From positions 186,001-250,000 of the forward strand of contig NZ_JAHCSH010000002.1 of NCBI RefSeq assembly GCF_018474005.1: 64,000 bases of DNA, in the 5' to 3' direction. This DNA comes from Curvibacter sp. CHRR-16. GTDB lineage: Bacteria > Pseudomonadota > Gammaproteobacteria > Burkholderiales > Burkholderiaceae_C. Shown one piece after another: positions 49,717 through 59,687 of this stretch. Numbering within the stretch: the stretch's first letter is position 1; every line of letters starts with the position of its first letter. Under the pieces are notes generated by a model. It was not told the origin of the DNA. It saw only the letters and a program-made list of their open reading frames with translations, and ran no database searches. A program made the translations under genes and the position numbers.

Positions 49717-51036
49717 GTGTTCGCCTTGGTCGATGGAAACAACTTTTACGTCAGCTGCGAGCGGGTCTTTCAACCGCGTTTGCAAGGGCGGGCTGTGGTA
49801 GTGCTGTCCAACAACGACGGCTGCGCCATTGCCCGTAGCAACGAAGCCAAGGACATGGGCATCGCCATGGGCGCGCCATGGCACCAAATTCGTCCCTTGG
49901 AGAGAAGCCACGGACTGATCGCGCTATCGGCCAACTTCGCTTTGTATGGCGACATGTCCGAGCGCATGATGGCCTTGGCCAGCGCCTTGGGATATCGGCA
50001 AGATGTGTACTCCATTGATGAATGTTTTATCCACCTGCATGGAGTAAGCGGTGACTTGCACGAGCGCGCGCAGCAACTGCGCCAGCACATTCGGCGCAGC
50101 ATAGGCATACCGTGCGGCATAGGATTGGGCAGCACACCGACCCGCGCCAAGCTGGCCAACCACTTGGCCAAACTGGCTGAGCGCCACCCGCACAAATACC
50201 CTGCAGAGCTGGCCCAAGTGTGTGATCTGGAGCGCATCGACCAGCCGCTGCTGCATAGGCTGCTGCAGGGCCTGCCCATCAGCGCCGTTTGGGGTGTGGG
50301 GCGCAAACTGGCACCCCAATTGCAGTCAGTCGGTGTGCACACCGTGTTGGATTTGCTGCAAAGCGACGCCGCCACCATGGGCCACCACTGGTCCAGTGTG
50401 CTGGAACGCACCGTACGCGAGCTACAAGGCACCCCCTGCTTAGACTGGGACGCATTGCCACAGCCCAAACAACAAATTGCCTACACCCGTTCGTTTGGCC
50501 GCACCGTCACAGCACAAGGCCATCTGCAAGAAGCGGTGAGCGAATACACCGCCCGCGCAGCCGAAAAGCTGCGCCACCAACACAGTGCAGCAGGGGCTAT
50601 TGGTGTCTATATCCGCACCAGCGCGCACCAGCCCAATGCAGATGAGCGCTACAGCAGAGGCTTGGTCATGACCTTGCCCCAAGCCAGCCAAGACAGTGCG
50701 GTGTTGATAGGTGCAGCCCTTCGGGCGCTAGAGCGCATCTACCAACCTGGCTACCGCTATGCCAAGGCCGGAGTGCATTTGCTGGATTTGCAAGATGCTG
50801 CGCGCTTGCAACTGGCACTGCCATGGGCGGGAACCAGTCCCGAGCGACCGGGTTTGATGCAAACGCTCGATAGTCTCAACCAGCGCTTTGGACAAACCAC
50901 GGTGCAATGGGGCAGTGCGGGCTTGGGCGGACGGGCGCGCCCGTGGAGCATGCGACAAGAGCGCCGCACACCGGCTTACACCACGCGCTGGGCCGAGTTA
51001 CCGACCCTGCACGCCCCCCGCACGCCGGATCAGTAA
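49717..51036 (+). CDS. umuC: DNA polymerase V catalytic subunit UmuC
   Basis: Y-family translesion polymerase, 439 residues, with GTG start. Catalytic residues: [17 protein letters not shown] (Asp 6), [11 protein letters not shown] (Asp/Glu pair at about 101-102); [18 protein letters not shown] and [11 protein letters not shown] follow. A possible clamp-binding peptide QLALPW sits at about 365. Operon umuD-like/umuC under SOS control. Confidence 0.95.
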   Translation: MFALVDGNNFYVSCERVFQPRLQGRAVVVLSNNDGCAIARSNEAKDMGIAMGAPWHQIRPLERSHGLIALSANFALYGDMSERMMALASALGYRQDVYSIDECFIHLHGVSGDLHERAQQLRQHIRRSIGIPCGIGLGSTPTRAKLANHLAKLAERHPHKYPAELAQVCDLERIDQPLLHRLLQGLPISAVWGVGRKLAPQLQSVGVHTVLDLLQSDAATMGHHWSSVLERTVRELQGTPCLDWDALPQPKQQIAYTRSFGRTVTAQGHLQEAVSEYTARAAEKLRHQHSAAGAIGVYIRTSAHQPNADERYSRGLVMTLPQASQDSAVLIGAALRALERIYQPGYRYAKAGVHLLDLQDAARLQLALPWAGTSPERPGLMQTLDSLNQRFGQTTVQWGSAGLGGRARPWSMRQERRTPAYTTRWAELPTLHAPRTPDQ

Positions 51037-52634
51037 TGCGACAGCGCCAAAGCTGTGCTGTGACTGCGGTTGGCATCCAGCTTGAACATCGCCACCGACT
51101 CCACCAACTGCACGGCTTGGGTCTTGAGGCTGTCCGCTGCCGCAGCGCCTTGCTCCACCAAGGCCGCGTTTTGCTGCGTGCCTTGGTCAATTTGACCTAC
51201 CGCTTGGCTGACTTGGTTGACCGATTGACTTTGATCGCGGCTCGCAGAACTGATTTCCCCCACCAAATCGCCCAAACGGCGAATGGAAGTGACGATCTCT
51301 TGCATGCTGTTGCCCGCTTGTTCCACCAAAGCGTTGCCGTGCTCTACCTTTTCCACGCTGGCACCAATGAGTCCTTTGATTTCCTTGGCCGCCTCGGCTG
51401 AGCGCCCAGCCAAGCTGCGCACTTCACTGGCCACCACGGCAAAACCACGGCCTTGCTCTCCAGCACGGGCTGCTTCTACGGCAGCGTTCAGCGCCAAGAT
51501 ATTGGTCTGAAAGGCAATGCCATCAATCACCCCAATGATGTCAGCAATCTTTTGACTGCTGCTGTGAATATCCTTCATGGTGCTCACCACCTGTGACACC
51601 ACCTCACCGCCACGGCTGGCCGCATCGGAAGTTCCCACCGCCAACTGATTGGCCTGCTGGGCGTTGTCCGCATTGTGGGCAACGGTTTGCCCCAAATCGT
51701 TCATGGTGGATGCCGTGCGCTGCAACTCCGCCGCCTGCTGTTCGGTACGGCGACTCAAGTCTTGGTTACCTTGGGCAATTTCGGCACTGGCGGTAGCCAC
51801 GCTCTCGGCGTTGGAGCGGACATTGAACACAATCGTCGTCAATGCTTCGCGCAAGTGACCAATCGCTTTGAGCAACTGGCCAATTTCATCGCCACGGGCG
51901 GTATCAACCGTCACGGTCAAATCACCTTGTGCCACACGTCCCAAAGTGTCAATGCTGTCGCGCAAAGGTTGGGTCACTGAGCGCACCGCCCACATGCCCA
52001 TCAGCGCACTGACGATGCCAGCCAGCACCGCCAACACCAAAAATCCTGCAATAAAAATGGACGCCTTGGATTGGGCCTGCTCCACACCGCTCTTGGTGAA
52101 CTGCAGCTGCAACTCCACCAACTTTTGCACATTGGTAGTCAGCCCCTTGAACTCCACATCCAAGGCAGGTATGTAGGTGCCTGCGCTTTCGATGCCAGCC
52201 ACCATCATGTCCAAGGTATCGCGGGCCACTTTGCCGTAGCGGTCGGCACTGTCTGCCATGGCCTTGAGCAATTCTTTCTGCTCATCGCTCAGACCAGGTT
52301 CTTCCTGCTTGGTTTTCACACTTTTGGACAAATTAGCCACCGAGGACAACATCTCCGTTTGCAAGGCCTTGATACGCTCTTCGCGCTGCCCCACAGCTTG
52401 CCAAATCAGAATTTGGTACATCTGCTGGTGCATTCGGGTCACTTGGGCCGCCATGGCTTGGCTGTCTACCACCGCACGCACTTCTTTTTCACCCACTTTG
52501 GCCAAATTGCTGGACAAACCTTGGGACGACAGCACAGCGGCTATCGTCACCGCCAGCAATGCCACCAACGCCACTGCAGGCGCCATGAATACCTTGACGG
52601 CGACAGGCCAGTCACGAATGCTTGAAAAACGCAT
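51030..52634 (-). CDS. Methyl-accepting chemotaxis protein
   Basis: 534 residues. Helix 1 (about 10-38), a four-helix-bundle-type periplasmic sensor domain (about 40-185), helix 2 (about 188-212), HAMP (about 213-265, [20 protein letters not shown]) and the signalling hairpin [20 protein letters not shown] plus [15 protein letters not shown]. No C-terminal CheR-docking pentapeptide. The ATG at 52634 has AGGTGAGG upstream. It follows the Cache protein gene on the same strand, across a hairpin, and overlaps the umuC end by 7 bases. Confidence 0.93.
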   Translation of the reverse strand: MRFSSIRDWPVAVKVFMAPAVALVALLAVTIAAVLSSQGLSSNLAKVGEKEVRAVVDSQAMAAQVTRMHQQMYQILIWQAVGQREERIKALQTEMLSSVANLSKSVKTKQEEPGLSDEQKELLKAMADSADRYGKVARDTLDMMVAGIESAGTYIPALDVEFKGLTTNVQKLVELQLQFTKSGVEQAQSKASIFIAGFLVLAVLAGIVSALMGMWAVRSVTQPLRDSIDTLGRVAQGDLTVTVDTARGDEIGQLLKAIGHLREALTTIVFNVRSNAESVATASAEIAQGNQDLSRRTEQQAAELQRTASTMNDLGQTVAHNADNAQQANQLAVGTSDAASRGGEVVSQVVSTMKDIHSSSQKIADIIGVIDGIAFQTNILALNAAVEAARAGEQGRGFAVVASEVRSLAGRSAEAAKEIKGLIGASVEKVEHGNALVEQAGNSMQEIVTSIRRLGDLVGEISSASRDQSQSVNQVSQAVGQIDQGTQQNAALVEQGAAAADSLKTQAVQLVESVAMFKLDANRSHSTALALSHY

Positions 52635-52656
52635 AACAACCTCACCTTTAAACAGA

Positions 52657-52673
52657 GGAGTGCCAAGCACTCC
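52657..52673 (-). promoter_or_regulatory. Hairpin between Cache gene and chemoreceptor gene
   Basis: GGAGTGC-CAA-GCACTCC, a 7-pair perfect stem just before the chemoreceptor ribosome site. No T-run follows. It may limit read-through or adjust the ratio of the two proteins. Confidence 0.4.
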
Positions 52674-52708
52674 TTGTGTTCATGCCTAGGGGCACAAAGC
52701 CCTCGGTA

Positions 52709-53167
52709 TTAGCGATACACACCTACGCCCACAAAACCTTCGCCATTGGGCTGTTTGCGTACATAAGTGGATTTGGCCATGACTTTCTTGGTTATAGGGT
52801 CAGGCCAATCGTAGTCCACCCAACCACCGCCTTTGGCAGCCATTTTGATCATGTCCGGCACCAAGTTAACACCGTTAGCATCGCGCACATTGGTCATGTC
52901 CTTGCCCACCAATTGGGGGTTACCACCATGGGCTTGGTTGATAGACGCATTGTTATAAACCTGTACGTACATATCTTTCTTTACCCACTTGGCTTTGTCC
53001 GTGGTGAAGTCTTTGTAGGCTTGTTCTTCACCGACTTTTTTGATGTGATCAAAGGCAGCATCGGTCATGGCTTTCGCCTCTTCGCGTGTCCCACGCTCTT
53101 GGGCATACGCCATGACACAGGACACCGACAACAGTGCCGCTATTGCAAACCGACGAGAAAATTGCAT
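52709..53167 (-). CDS. Secreted single Cache-domain protein
   Basis: 152 residues. Signal peptide (RRFAIAALLSVSCVMAYA, cut before QERGT), then one sCache_2-like domain: TDAAFDHIKKVGEEQAYKDF, TTDKAKWVKKDMYVQVYN, HGGNPQLVGKDMTNV, DANGVNLVPDMIKMAAKG, GGWVDYDWPDPITKKVMAKS. It has no membrane helix, so it should be free in the periplasm. The ATG at 53167 follows AAGGAGA. It may bind a ligand and present it to the chemoreceptor coded next to it; this is inference. Confidence 0.82.
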   Translation of the reverse strand: MQFSRRFAIAALLSVSCVMAYAQERGTREEAKAMTDAAFDHIKKVGEEQAYKDFTTDKAKWVKKDMYVQVYNNASINQAHGGNPQLVGKDMTNVRDANGVNLVPDMIKMAAKGGGWVDYDWPDPITKKVMAKSTYVRKQPNGEGFVGVGVYR

Positions 53168-53363
53168 TGAAATCTCCTTACAGGGCAAACAAACCCTTGA
53201 ATATTTTAGGGTTGATCGATGTTAAGAAACCGTAGAAATAACAGCTTTTTAAGAGCTTTTAACCTTGGTCATAGAAGCGCTTGCTACGCTGACTCATGGA
53301 TCCAACCCATTCGCAGAAATCGATAGCCCAATATCCCTTCCCCATAGCGGATAATTTTTAGCA

Positions 53364-54071
53364 ATGACTATCCGTTTCAACCACGTTGCTTGGGTGCGTG
53401 GCACGCGCCCTGTACTGAGCGACATTGACTTGCACCTGACCGAATCGCGCATTGGCCTGATTGGTGACAACGGCGCAGGCAAAAGCAGCTTGTTTCGTCT
53501 GATTTGTGGCTTGGATCAACCGAGCCAAGGCACAGTGCACACCCACGACCAAGCAGCCCACCAAAGCCCTCCAGGCCAAGTGGGGCTGATGTTCCAAAAC
53601 CCTGACGAGCAAATCATCTTCCCCACGGTAGCCGAGGAATTGGCCTTCACCCTCACGGCCCGCGGCATGCCGCGCCAGCAAGCACACCAGCAAGCGCTGG
53701 AGTATTTGTCTGCACATCAACTAGGCGACTGGGCTACACGCGCCATCCACAGCCTGAGCCAAGGCCAACGCCAATACGTGTGCTGGCTGGCTATGCGCAT
53801 TGGCAAGCCCCGCATACTGCTGCTGGACGAACCCTACGCCAGCCTGGACTTGCCCAGCCAAGCGTTTTTGCAGCGTGCCATTGCCAGTGCTGAACAGCAA
53901 ATACTGGTCTCCACCCACCAACTGCACTGGGTGCGCGACTTTGAGCGCGTGCTGTGGCTGGATCAAGGGCGGGTGCGTGCCGATGGCCCCGGCACCACCG
54001 TCTGCGCCGCCTACGAAGCCGATGTGGCGCAACGCATGTCCCACCAGCAAGGCACAGTCGCACCATGCTAA
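53364..54071 (+). CDS. bioM: Biotin ECF transporter ATPase BioM
   Basis: 235-residue ABC ATPase of the energy-coupling module. Walker A GDNGAGKSS (about 37-45), Q-loop MFQNPDEQI, signature SLSQGQRQ, Walker B ILLLDEPYASLD and switch His in VSTHQ. First gene of bioMNY. The 196-base gap upstream holds no clear BirA site. Its end overlaps bioN by 7 bases. Confidence 0.94.
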   Translation: MTIRFNHVAWVRGTRPVLSDIDLHLTESRIGLIGDNGAGKSSLFRLICGLDQPSQGTVHTHDQAAHQSPPGQVGLMFQNPDEQIIFPTVAEELAFTLTARGMPRQQAHQQALEYLSAHQLGDWATRAIHSLSQGQRQYVCWLAMRIGKPRILLLDEPYASLDLPSQAFLQRAIASAEQQILVSTHQLHWVRDFERVLWLDQGRVRADGPGTTVCAAYEADVAQRMSHQQGTVAPC

Positions 54072-54658
54072 GCCTGTACAGCGACCACCCCAGTTGGCTG
54101 CACCGCTGGCCTGCGGGGTGGAAACTGGCCTGCCTCAGCGCAGCGGGGACAGCCCTGTTCTGGTTGCAAGCGTGGATTTGGTTGCTGGTGGCCTTTCTTG
54201 CCAGTGCTGCCGTACTCCTGAGCCTAGGCCCCGGTGCCCGCAAGGCGTGGCAAGTGCTCAAACCCATCGGGTTTAGCTGTGCCATTGTGGTGCTGGTGCA
54301 TGCCCTATGGGGCGATCTAGCACTGGGTATCAGCAGCGCACTGCGACTGCTGTGCACCGCATCGCTGGCCACCGCGTTAACATTAACAACTCGTTACAGT
54401 GACCTGCTAACACTGTTAGAATTTTTATTGCGTCCACTGCAACGCATTGGTATTCGGTATGAAGCCATTGCGCTGCAACTGGCGTTGATGTTGCGGTTTG
54501 CAGAACATTTTTTTGTTCAGTGGAAACGCATGGATGATGCCTACCGCGTCCGCGCTGGACGCAGCGGCTCATGGCGACTCATGGCGCCATTTACCATCCA
54601 AATACTGCGCACCGCCAAACAAGTGGCCGATGCATTGCGCGTTCGGGCTGGCTCCTGA
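54065..54658 (+). CDS. bioN: Biotin ECF transporter transmembrane protein BioN
   Basis: 197 residues, EcfT type: about four membrane helices in the first 130 residues (CLSAAGTALFWLQAWIWLLV, FLASAAVLLSL, CAIVVLVHALWGDLALGI), then the coupling helices with the family Ala-Arg-Gly-type motifs, here DDAYRVRAGRS and VADALRVRAGS. It links BioM to BioY. The ATG at 54065 overlaps the end of bioM. Confidence 0.92.
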   Translation: MLSLYSDHPSWLHRWPAGWKLACLSAAGTALFWLQAWIWLLVAFLASAAVLLSLGPGARKAWQVLKPIGFSCAIVVLVHALWGDLALGISSALRLLCTASLATALTLTTRYSDLLTLLEFLLRPLQRIGIRYEAIALQLALMLRFAEHFFVQWKRMDDAYRVRAGRSGSWRLMAPFTIQILRTAKQVADALRVRAGS

Positions 54659-54700
54659 CATAGCGCACGCATCCTCCGTCCTACTCCATTGCCCCGATAT

Positions 54701-55285
54701 ATGACAAAAAATACCCGCGAAACCACCGTCTACGTTGCCCTATTTGCCGCCTTGATGGCAGTGCTGGGCCTGATCCCCAAAATCGACTTGGCCTTCGGCG
54801 TCCCCATCACCCTGCAAACCATGGGCGTCATGATGGCAGGCTGCTTGCTCGGCCCACGCCGTGGTGCTTTGTCCATGCTGCTGTTTCTGCTGGCCGTCGC
54901 TGCCGGTTTGCCACTGCTCTCTGGTGGCCGCGGCGGCATCGGCGTGTTCTTTGGCCCATCGGGCGGTTACCTCATTTGCTGGCCTGTGGCTGCAGCCATC
55001 TGCGGCTGGCTGATGCAACGCCTGCTGGCACTCAAGACCCCTGCGACCCCCCGCAGCATTGCCCTGAGCGCTTGGGTTGCCTCCGTGGTGGGTGGCATTG
55101 TGGTGATCCACATTTTTGGTGTCATTGGCTTGGTCTTTTTGGTCAAGCTGGACTGGAGCAAAGCCGCATTGGGCACATTGGCATTTGTGCCGGGCGACTT
55201 GATCAAGAGCGTGGTGTGCGCCCTGGTGGTGCAAACCGTTGCCAAAGGTCTGCCGGACTGGAACTTTGGCCGCCAAGCCAGCTAA
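54701..55285 (+). CDS. bioY: Biotin transporter substrate-binding component BioY
   Basis: 194 residues, six membrane helices. VYVALFAALMAVLGLIPKID (about 11-30), the conserved loop PITLQTMGVMMAGCLLGPRR, GLPLLSGGRGGIGVFFGPSG and GGYLICWP are typical BioY. The ATG at 54701 is chosen over the TTG at 54689. It completes bioMNY, a biotin uptake system. The acyl-CoA ligase gene starts 4 bases after its stop. Confidence 0.95.
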   Translation: MTKNTRETTVYVALFAALMAVLGLIPKIDLAFGVPITLQTMGVMMAGCLLGPRRGALSMLLFLLAVAAGLPLLSGGRGGIGVFFGPSGGYLICWPVAAAICGWLMQRLLALKTPATPRSIALSAWVASVVGGIVVIHIFGVIGLVFLVKLDWSKAALGTLAFVPGDLIKSVVCALVVQTVAKGLPDWNFGRQAS

Positions 55286-55289
55286 GCGC

Positions 55290-56693
55290 GTGCTAGACCA
55301 CACGGTTATAGCGCCACTGCCCCAGTGGGCACAGACCCAAGCCCAACGCCCTGCGCTGAGCGATGGTCTTCACAGTTTGTCTTTTGCCGAGCTGTGGCAA
55401 GCAGTACAAGCCCGTTCCGCAGCCCTGCCTAGCGCATTGCCCAGTTCCGTTCTGGTGGCGCAAAACGACAGCCCCCTAGAGCAACTGCTGGACTTTTTAG
55501 CCCTGCAGGCCAGTGGCCGCTGCGCCGCCATCGGGCACCCGGACTGGACTGAGGCCACGCACCAACAAGTGCGCCAGGCCTTGGCCAACTTACCCAGCGC
55601 CCCCACACCACTCCCAGCGGCGGAGCAAGGCTTCTATATCGGCTTTACTTCTGGCAGCACGGGTGTGCCCAAGGGTTTTCGGCGCAGCCACCGCTCTTGG
55701 ACTGAAAGCCTGCGCGTGTGCGTAGACACCTTCGGCCCTGCCGTATGCGGGCCCGTACTGGCACCAGGCAGTATTGCGCACTCGCTATTTTTGTTTGGCA
55801 TGGTGCTGGGCTTGTGGACTGGCGGTGGCGTGGTGGTGCAAGACCGCTTTAACGCAGGCCGTGCGCTGGACACCTTGGCACAAGGCCATGCCACTTGCTT
55901 GGTGGCAGTGCCCAGCCAACTGCTGCTCATGCTCGAATGGGCACAACACCGCCACATAGCCCCGATTGCCAGCACCCAGCTCATCCTTATCAGCGGTGCG
56001 CGCTGGTCGCGCCAGCACACAGCAGCAGTCAAGGCACTGTTCCCCCATGCGCGCATCGTCGAGTTTTACGGCGCATCGGAAGCCAGCTTTATCACTTGGC
56101 AAGACGCGGATGCAACCACCCCGTTTGAGGTAGTGGGTCAGCCGTTTTCCAATGTACGGCTGCGCATAGAAAACGGACTGATTTATGTGCACAGTCCCAT
56201 GCTGTTCAGCGACTACGTGCTGGGCGCAGGCGACCAAACAGCGGCCCACTACGCCACCTTCGACGGGGTGGAGTGGCTCACCATTCGCGACATGGGGCGC
56301 ATAGACGAACAGGGCCGCTTGTGCCTTGCAGGGCGCGAGCACCGCATGATCGTCACACAAGGTAAAAACCTCTTTCCAGACGAGCTCGAGGCCCTGCTGG
56401 GCAGCCACCCTGCCGTCGCTAATGCATCGGTACATGGCGTACCCGATGCCCTGCGTGGCCAAGCCGTGGTAGCAGTGCTGCGGCTGCATGCCCACAACGC
56501 CACGCAAGCCAACACCACTTTGACCAGCCCCGCACTGGTTGCTTGGTGCCGCCAGTGGTTAGAAGGCTGGAAAGTGCCACGCCAATTTGTGCTGTGCAAT
56601 GACTGGCCATTGACTGCCAGCGGCAAAACCAACCACGCCCGCTTGGGCGAACTACTGCTGCGGCAAGACCCATGTCTGCGCCCCTTGCTCTGA
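55290..56693 (+). CDS. Acyl-CoA ligase (AMP-forming) next to bioY
   Basis: 467 residues from the GTG at 55290. AMP-binding signature FTSGSTGVPKGFRRSHRSW (about 133-151), VEFYGASEASFITW, IRDMGRIDEQGRL and the C-terminal catalytic Lys in ASGKTNHARL. It activates a carboxylic acid to acyl-CoA; the substrate is unknown. Because it lies in a run with bioMNY and a thiolase, a dicarboxylic acid such as pimelate is a fair guess. The end overlaps the thiolase by 22 bases. Confidence 0.82.
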   Translation: MLDHTVIAPLPQWAQTQAQRPALSDGLHSLSFAELWQAVQARSAALPSALPSSVLVAQNDSPLEQLLDFLALQASGRCAAIGHPDWTEATHQQVRQALANLPSAPTPLPAAEQGFYIGFTSGSTGVPKGFRRSHRSWTESLRVCVDTFGPAVCGPVLAPGSIAHSLFLFGMVLGLWTGGGVVVQDRFNAGRALDTLAQGHATCLVAVPSQLLLMLEWAQHRHIAPIASTQLILISGARWSRQHTAAVKALFPHARIVEFYGASEASFITWQDADATTPFEVVGQPFSNVRLRIENGLIYVHSPMLFSDYVLGAGDQTAAHYATFDGVEWLTIRDMGRIDEQGRLCLAGREHRMIVTQGKNLFPDELEALLGSHPAVANASVHGVPDALRGQAVVAVLRLHAHNATQANTTLTSPALVAWCRQWLEGWKVPRQFVLCNDWPLTASGKTNHARLGELLLRQDPCLRPLL

Positions 56694-57802
56694 TTCACGC
56701 TTGGGCACGCAGCCCCGTCGCCCCAGTGGGTGGCGCGCTGGCCCACCTGAGAGCCCACGAATTGGCCACTCCCGTGCTGCACGCTGTATTACAGCAAGCT
56801 GGCTTGGAGCCATCAGCCGTGGACGCTGTGGTGGTAGGCAACGCCTTGGGCGCAGGCGGCAACCCTGCCCGCATGGTTAGCCTGGCCGCTGGCTTACCAA
56901 CCCACTGCGCCAGCTACTCGGTCGATACGCAGTGTTGCGCTGGGCTGGACGCCATCACGTTGGGGTTGGGCTTGATCGCCAGTGGCCAAGCCCAGTGCGT
57001 GCTGGCCGGCGGTGTAGAGGCCTGGAGCCGCGCTCCCTTGCGCCTGCACCGCCCACTGCATGCTGCGCAAGCGCCTGTGCCTTACGACCGCCCGGCTTTT
57101 GCTCCCGATCCAACCCAAGACCCCGACCTGCTGCAAGCCGCCACCGACTACGCGCAAACCCACGGCTACAGCCGTGCTGAACTGCTGGACTACGCGATGC
57201 AAAGCCACCAACGCGCCGTGCAACACCAGGCCGAACTGGCCACCGAAATCGTGCCCGTGGCAGGCTGTGCCCACGACAGCTACCCGCGCCTGCTCGATGC
57301 CCGCAAAGCCCAGCGCATGAGCGCCCTCACCACCGCACCCAAAGCCGACGGCGCAGCCTTTGTGCTGCTGCTGCGCGCCGATGCAACACCGGGGGCGCAT
57401 GCACTGTTCACGGTGTGCAGCACCGCCTCGGTTGGGGGTGACTCGCGCATGCCCTTGCGCATGGCAGCCATCGCAGCAGAGCAGGCACTGCAGCGTGTAT
57501 CTACCGCCACAGGAGCACTTGCCGCACACAGTGTGCAGCGCCTAGAGTTGCACGATGCTTTTGCCGTGCAGGGTTTGGACTTTTGCCAAACCCTGGGCAT
57601 AACGCCAGAGCGCATCAACCCACGGGGCGGCGGTGTGGCACGGGGGCACCCCATTGGCGCCTCGGGCACCATCGCCTTGGTGCGGGTGCTGACCGACTTG
57701 CACGCCCACGGCCAAACCGGTGACTACGGCTTGGCCGCCATTGCAGGGGCCGGTGGGCTGGGCGCTGCCATCGTGGTACAGCGCACTGAAGCAAGCTACT
57801 GA
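56672..57802 (+). CDS. Thiolase-family protein without the second catalytic Cys
   Basis: 376 residues, thiolase fold. Nucleophilic Cys in VDTQCCAGLDAI (Cys 89), LHDAFAVQGLDF (in place of the usual NEAFA, closer to the HDCF of SCP-x thiolases) and the His in GGGVARGHPIGASGT. The last catalytic site, normally Cys-x-Gly-Gly-Gly, reads IAGAGGLG, so Cys is Ala. It may be a modified thiolase or a synthase-like enzyme. It follows the acyl-CoA ligase with overlap, so the two act in one path. Confidence 0.82.
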   Translation: MSAPLALIHAWARSPVAPVGGALAHLRAHELATPVLHAVLQQAGLEPSAVDAVVVGNALGAGGNPARMVSLAAGLPTHCASYSVDTQCCAGLDAITLGLGLIASGQAQCVLAGGVEAWSRAPLRLHRPLHAAQAPVPYDRPAFAPDPTQDPDLLQAATDYAQTHGYSRAELLDYAMQSHQRAVQHQAELATEIVPVAGCAHDSYPRLLDARKAQRMSALTTAPKADGAAFVLLLRADATPGAHALFTVCSTASVGGDSRMPLRMAAIAAEQALQRVSTATGALAAHSVQRLELHDAFAVQGLDFCQTLGITPERINPRGGGVARGHPIGASGTIALVRVLTDLHAHGQTGDYGLAAIAGAGGLGAAIVVQRTEASY

Positions 57803-57821
57803 ACAACACAGGGAGACGGGG

Positions 57822-59687
57822 ATGGAGCGAGCGGACTTTGTGCACATGGTGCACCTGAGCGAGCAAGCCAGCGCGGACAACAGCGATGCCTATCGGCGCA
57901 ATGTGGCCGCCTTTGCGGCACTGGGCTATGCGTGGGTGCTGGGTTGCTTGGTTCTGGCCTGCGCCATGGTTTGGTGGTCCAGCACCAACTTGCTGCATGG
58001 TCGCTTTCGCGGTGGACTGGCCATGATGCTAGTGGCCGGACTGAGTTTGCTGTGGTTTAGCCTCCGGGCACTGTGGTTGCGCATAGATGCGCCTGAGGGC
58101 ACCGCTATCACCGCGGCGCAAGCGCCTGCTTTGTTTGAAGCACTGGAGCGCATTCGCCGCAAAATCAAAGGCCCGCCCATCCACCGTGTGCTGCTCAACC
58201 AAGAGTTCAACGCCGCCATCCAGCAGGTTCCGCGCTTTGGACTGTTGGGCGGCAACACCAATTATTTGGTGATAGGACTGCCCTTGCTGATGGCGCTGGA
58301 CAAAGCCCGCCTGCTGGCTGTGCTCTCGCACGAGTACGGCCACCTGCGCGGAGACCATGGCCGCTTTGGTGCGTGGATTTACCGCACCCGCTTATCGTGG
58401 ATGCAGTTGAGCGCACAACTCTCCGGCTCTGGCGGTGCGATAGAAGCCGCTACCAACGCTTTTTTGCGCTGGTACTTTCCACGGTTTATGGCCAAAACCT
58501 TTGCCATTGCCCGGCAAGACGAATACGAGGCCGATCGCGTGGCTGCCCGCTTGGTGGGTGCTGACACCACCGCAGCCGCCTTGGTAGAGATTGAGGTACG
58601 CAGCGCATGGTGGGCCGACGAGTTTTGGCGCGACCACTGGAGCACCGCCACCACCCATCCACAGCCAGTAGGCCCATACACCCACCTGCAAACACTGCTG
58701 CGCACCGCACCAGCGCCAACGCAAGCGGCCCAGGCCTTGCGCCAAGCACTCAAACGCCCCAGCAACTTTGACGACACCCACCCTGGCTTGCGTGACCGGC
58801 TGGAGGCACTGGATACAGCCGCTACCTTGCCCCCGTGGTCACGTGGCAGCGCTATGCAGCTATTGGGCAACAGCGCCCCTCACTGGATTGCGTACTTCAA
58901 CCGCCAATGGTGCGCGCAAAACGCCAGCGACTGGAAACGCCACCACGCCCGCATGCAGCAAGCCCAAGAGCGTGCGACTGCCCTGCAAGCACGCCAGCAC
59001 CAAGCCAATGCCGCCGAACTGGTGGAATTGGCCCGCTTGCAGCGCAACCTGCACCCGCACAACGATGTACGGGCCTTGTACGAACTGGCGCTGCAGCGCA
59101 GCCCCAACTACCCCGAAGCCCTGCGCGGCCTCATCGCCAGCCTGCCCGACAAAGAACATGCCAGCCAACTCAATTTGCTGCACGAACTGTGGACCTGCAG
59201 CGAGTCAGACCGCTGGTGGTGCTGCAATACGGCGCTGGACACCTTGGACACCCTGCACCGCAGCAGCCCCGAGTACGACGCAGCCGCCGTGAACCAATGG
59301 CGCCAGCGCAAAGAGCGCGCATCCGAGGCCGAAGAACGCGCTTGGGAAGAACTGAGCGACACGGCTTACTTCAACCTCATCAGCCGCCATGACCTGAACG
59401 AATTCGAGCTGGCCGAAGTGCAGCTAGACATCGCACGCTATACCCCCGTCAGCTATGCTTGGGTGGTGCGCAAAAACCTGCGCGAATTCCCACGACGCCG
59501 CGCTTACCTGCTGTTTGTAGAACTGCCCAACATGGCCGACGAAGACCGCTACCACCTGTGCCGCACGCTGGAGCAGCAAATCACCCTGCCCGGCCCGGTG
59601 CTGGCGCTGTGGGCGGGTAGCAACCCCACGCTGCAAGAGATTGAGCGCAGCGCTTTTGACCCAGTGTTTATGCGCCCCTCACCGTGA
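57822..59687 (+). CDS. Membrane M48-family metallopeptidase
   Basis: 621 residues. Two membrane helices (about 30-52, 63-83), then an M48 zinc protease domain: SHEYGHLRGDH with HExxH (about 165-175), and the third ligand region RQDEYEADRVAARL (about 228-241). A long C-terminal part (about 290-620) is helical, TPR-like in places (VRALYELALQRSPNYPEALR) and has no further family motif. The ATG at 57822 is preceded by GGGAGACGGGG. The end overlaps the nitroreductase end (opposite strand) by 20 bases. Substrate unknown. Confidence 0.83.
   Translation: MERADFVHMVHLSEQASADNSDAYRRNVAAFAALGYAWVLGCLVLACAMVWWSSTNLLHGRFRGGLAMMLVAGLSLLWFSLRALWLRIDAPEGTAITAAQAPALFEALERIRRKIKGPPIHRVLLNQEFNAAIQQVPRFGLLGGNTNYLVIGLPLLMALDKARLLAVLSHEYGHLRGDHGRFGAWIYRTRLSWMQLSAQLSGSGGAIEAATNAFLRWYFPRFMAKTFAIARQDEYEADRVAARLVGADTTAAALVEIEVRSAWWADEFWRDHWSTATTHPQPVGPYTHLQTLLRTAPAPTQAAQALRQALKRPSNFDDTHPGLRDRLEALDTAATLPPWSRGSAMQLLGNSAPHWIAYFNRQWCAQNASDWKRHHARMQQAQERATALQARQHQANAAELVELARLQRNLHPHNDVRALYELALQRSPNYPEALRGLIASLPDKEHASQLNLLHELWTCSESDRWWCCNTALDTLDTLHRSSPEYDAAAVNQWRQRKERASEAEERAWEELSDTAYFNLISRHDLNEFELAEVQLDIARYTPVSYAWVVRKNLREFPRRRAYLLFVELPNMADEDRYHLCRTLEQQITLPGPVLALWAGSNPTLQEIERSAFDPVFMRPSP

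Noticed and set aside
53168..53363. BirA or biotin-responsive site before bioM
   Set aside because: No convincing long inverted repeat of that type in the gap.
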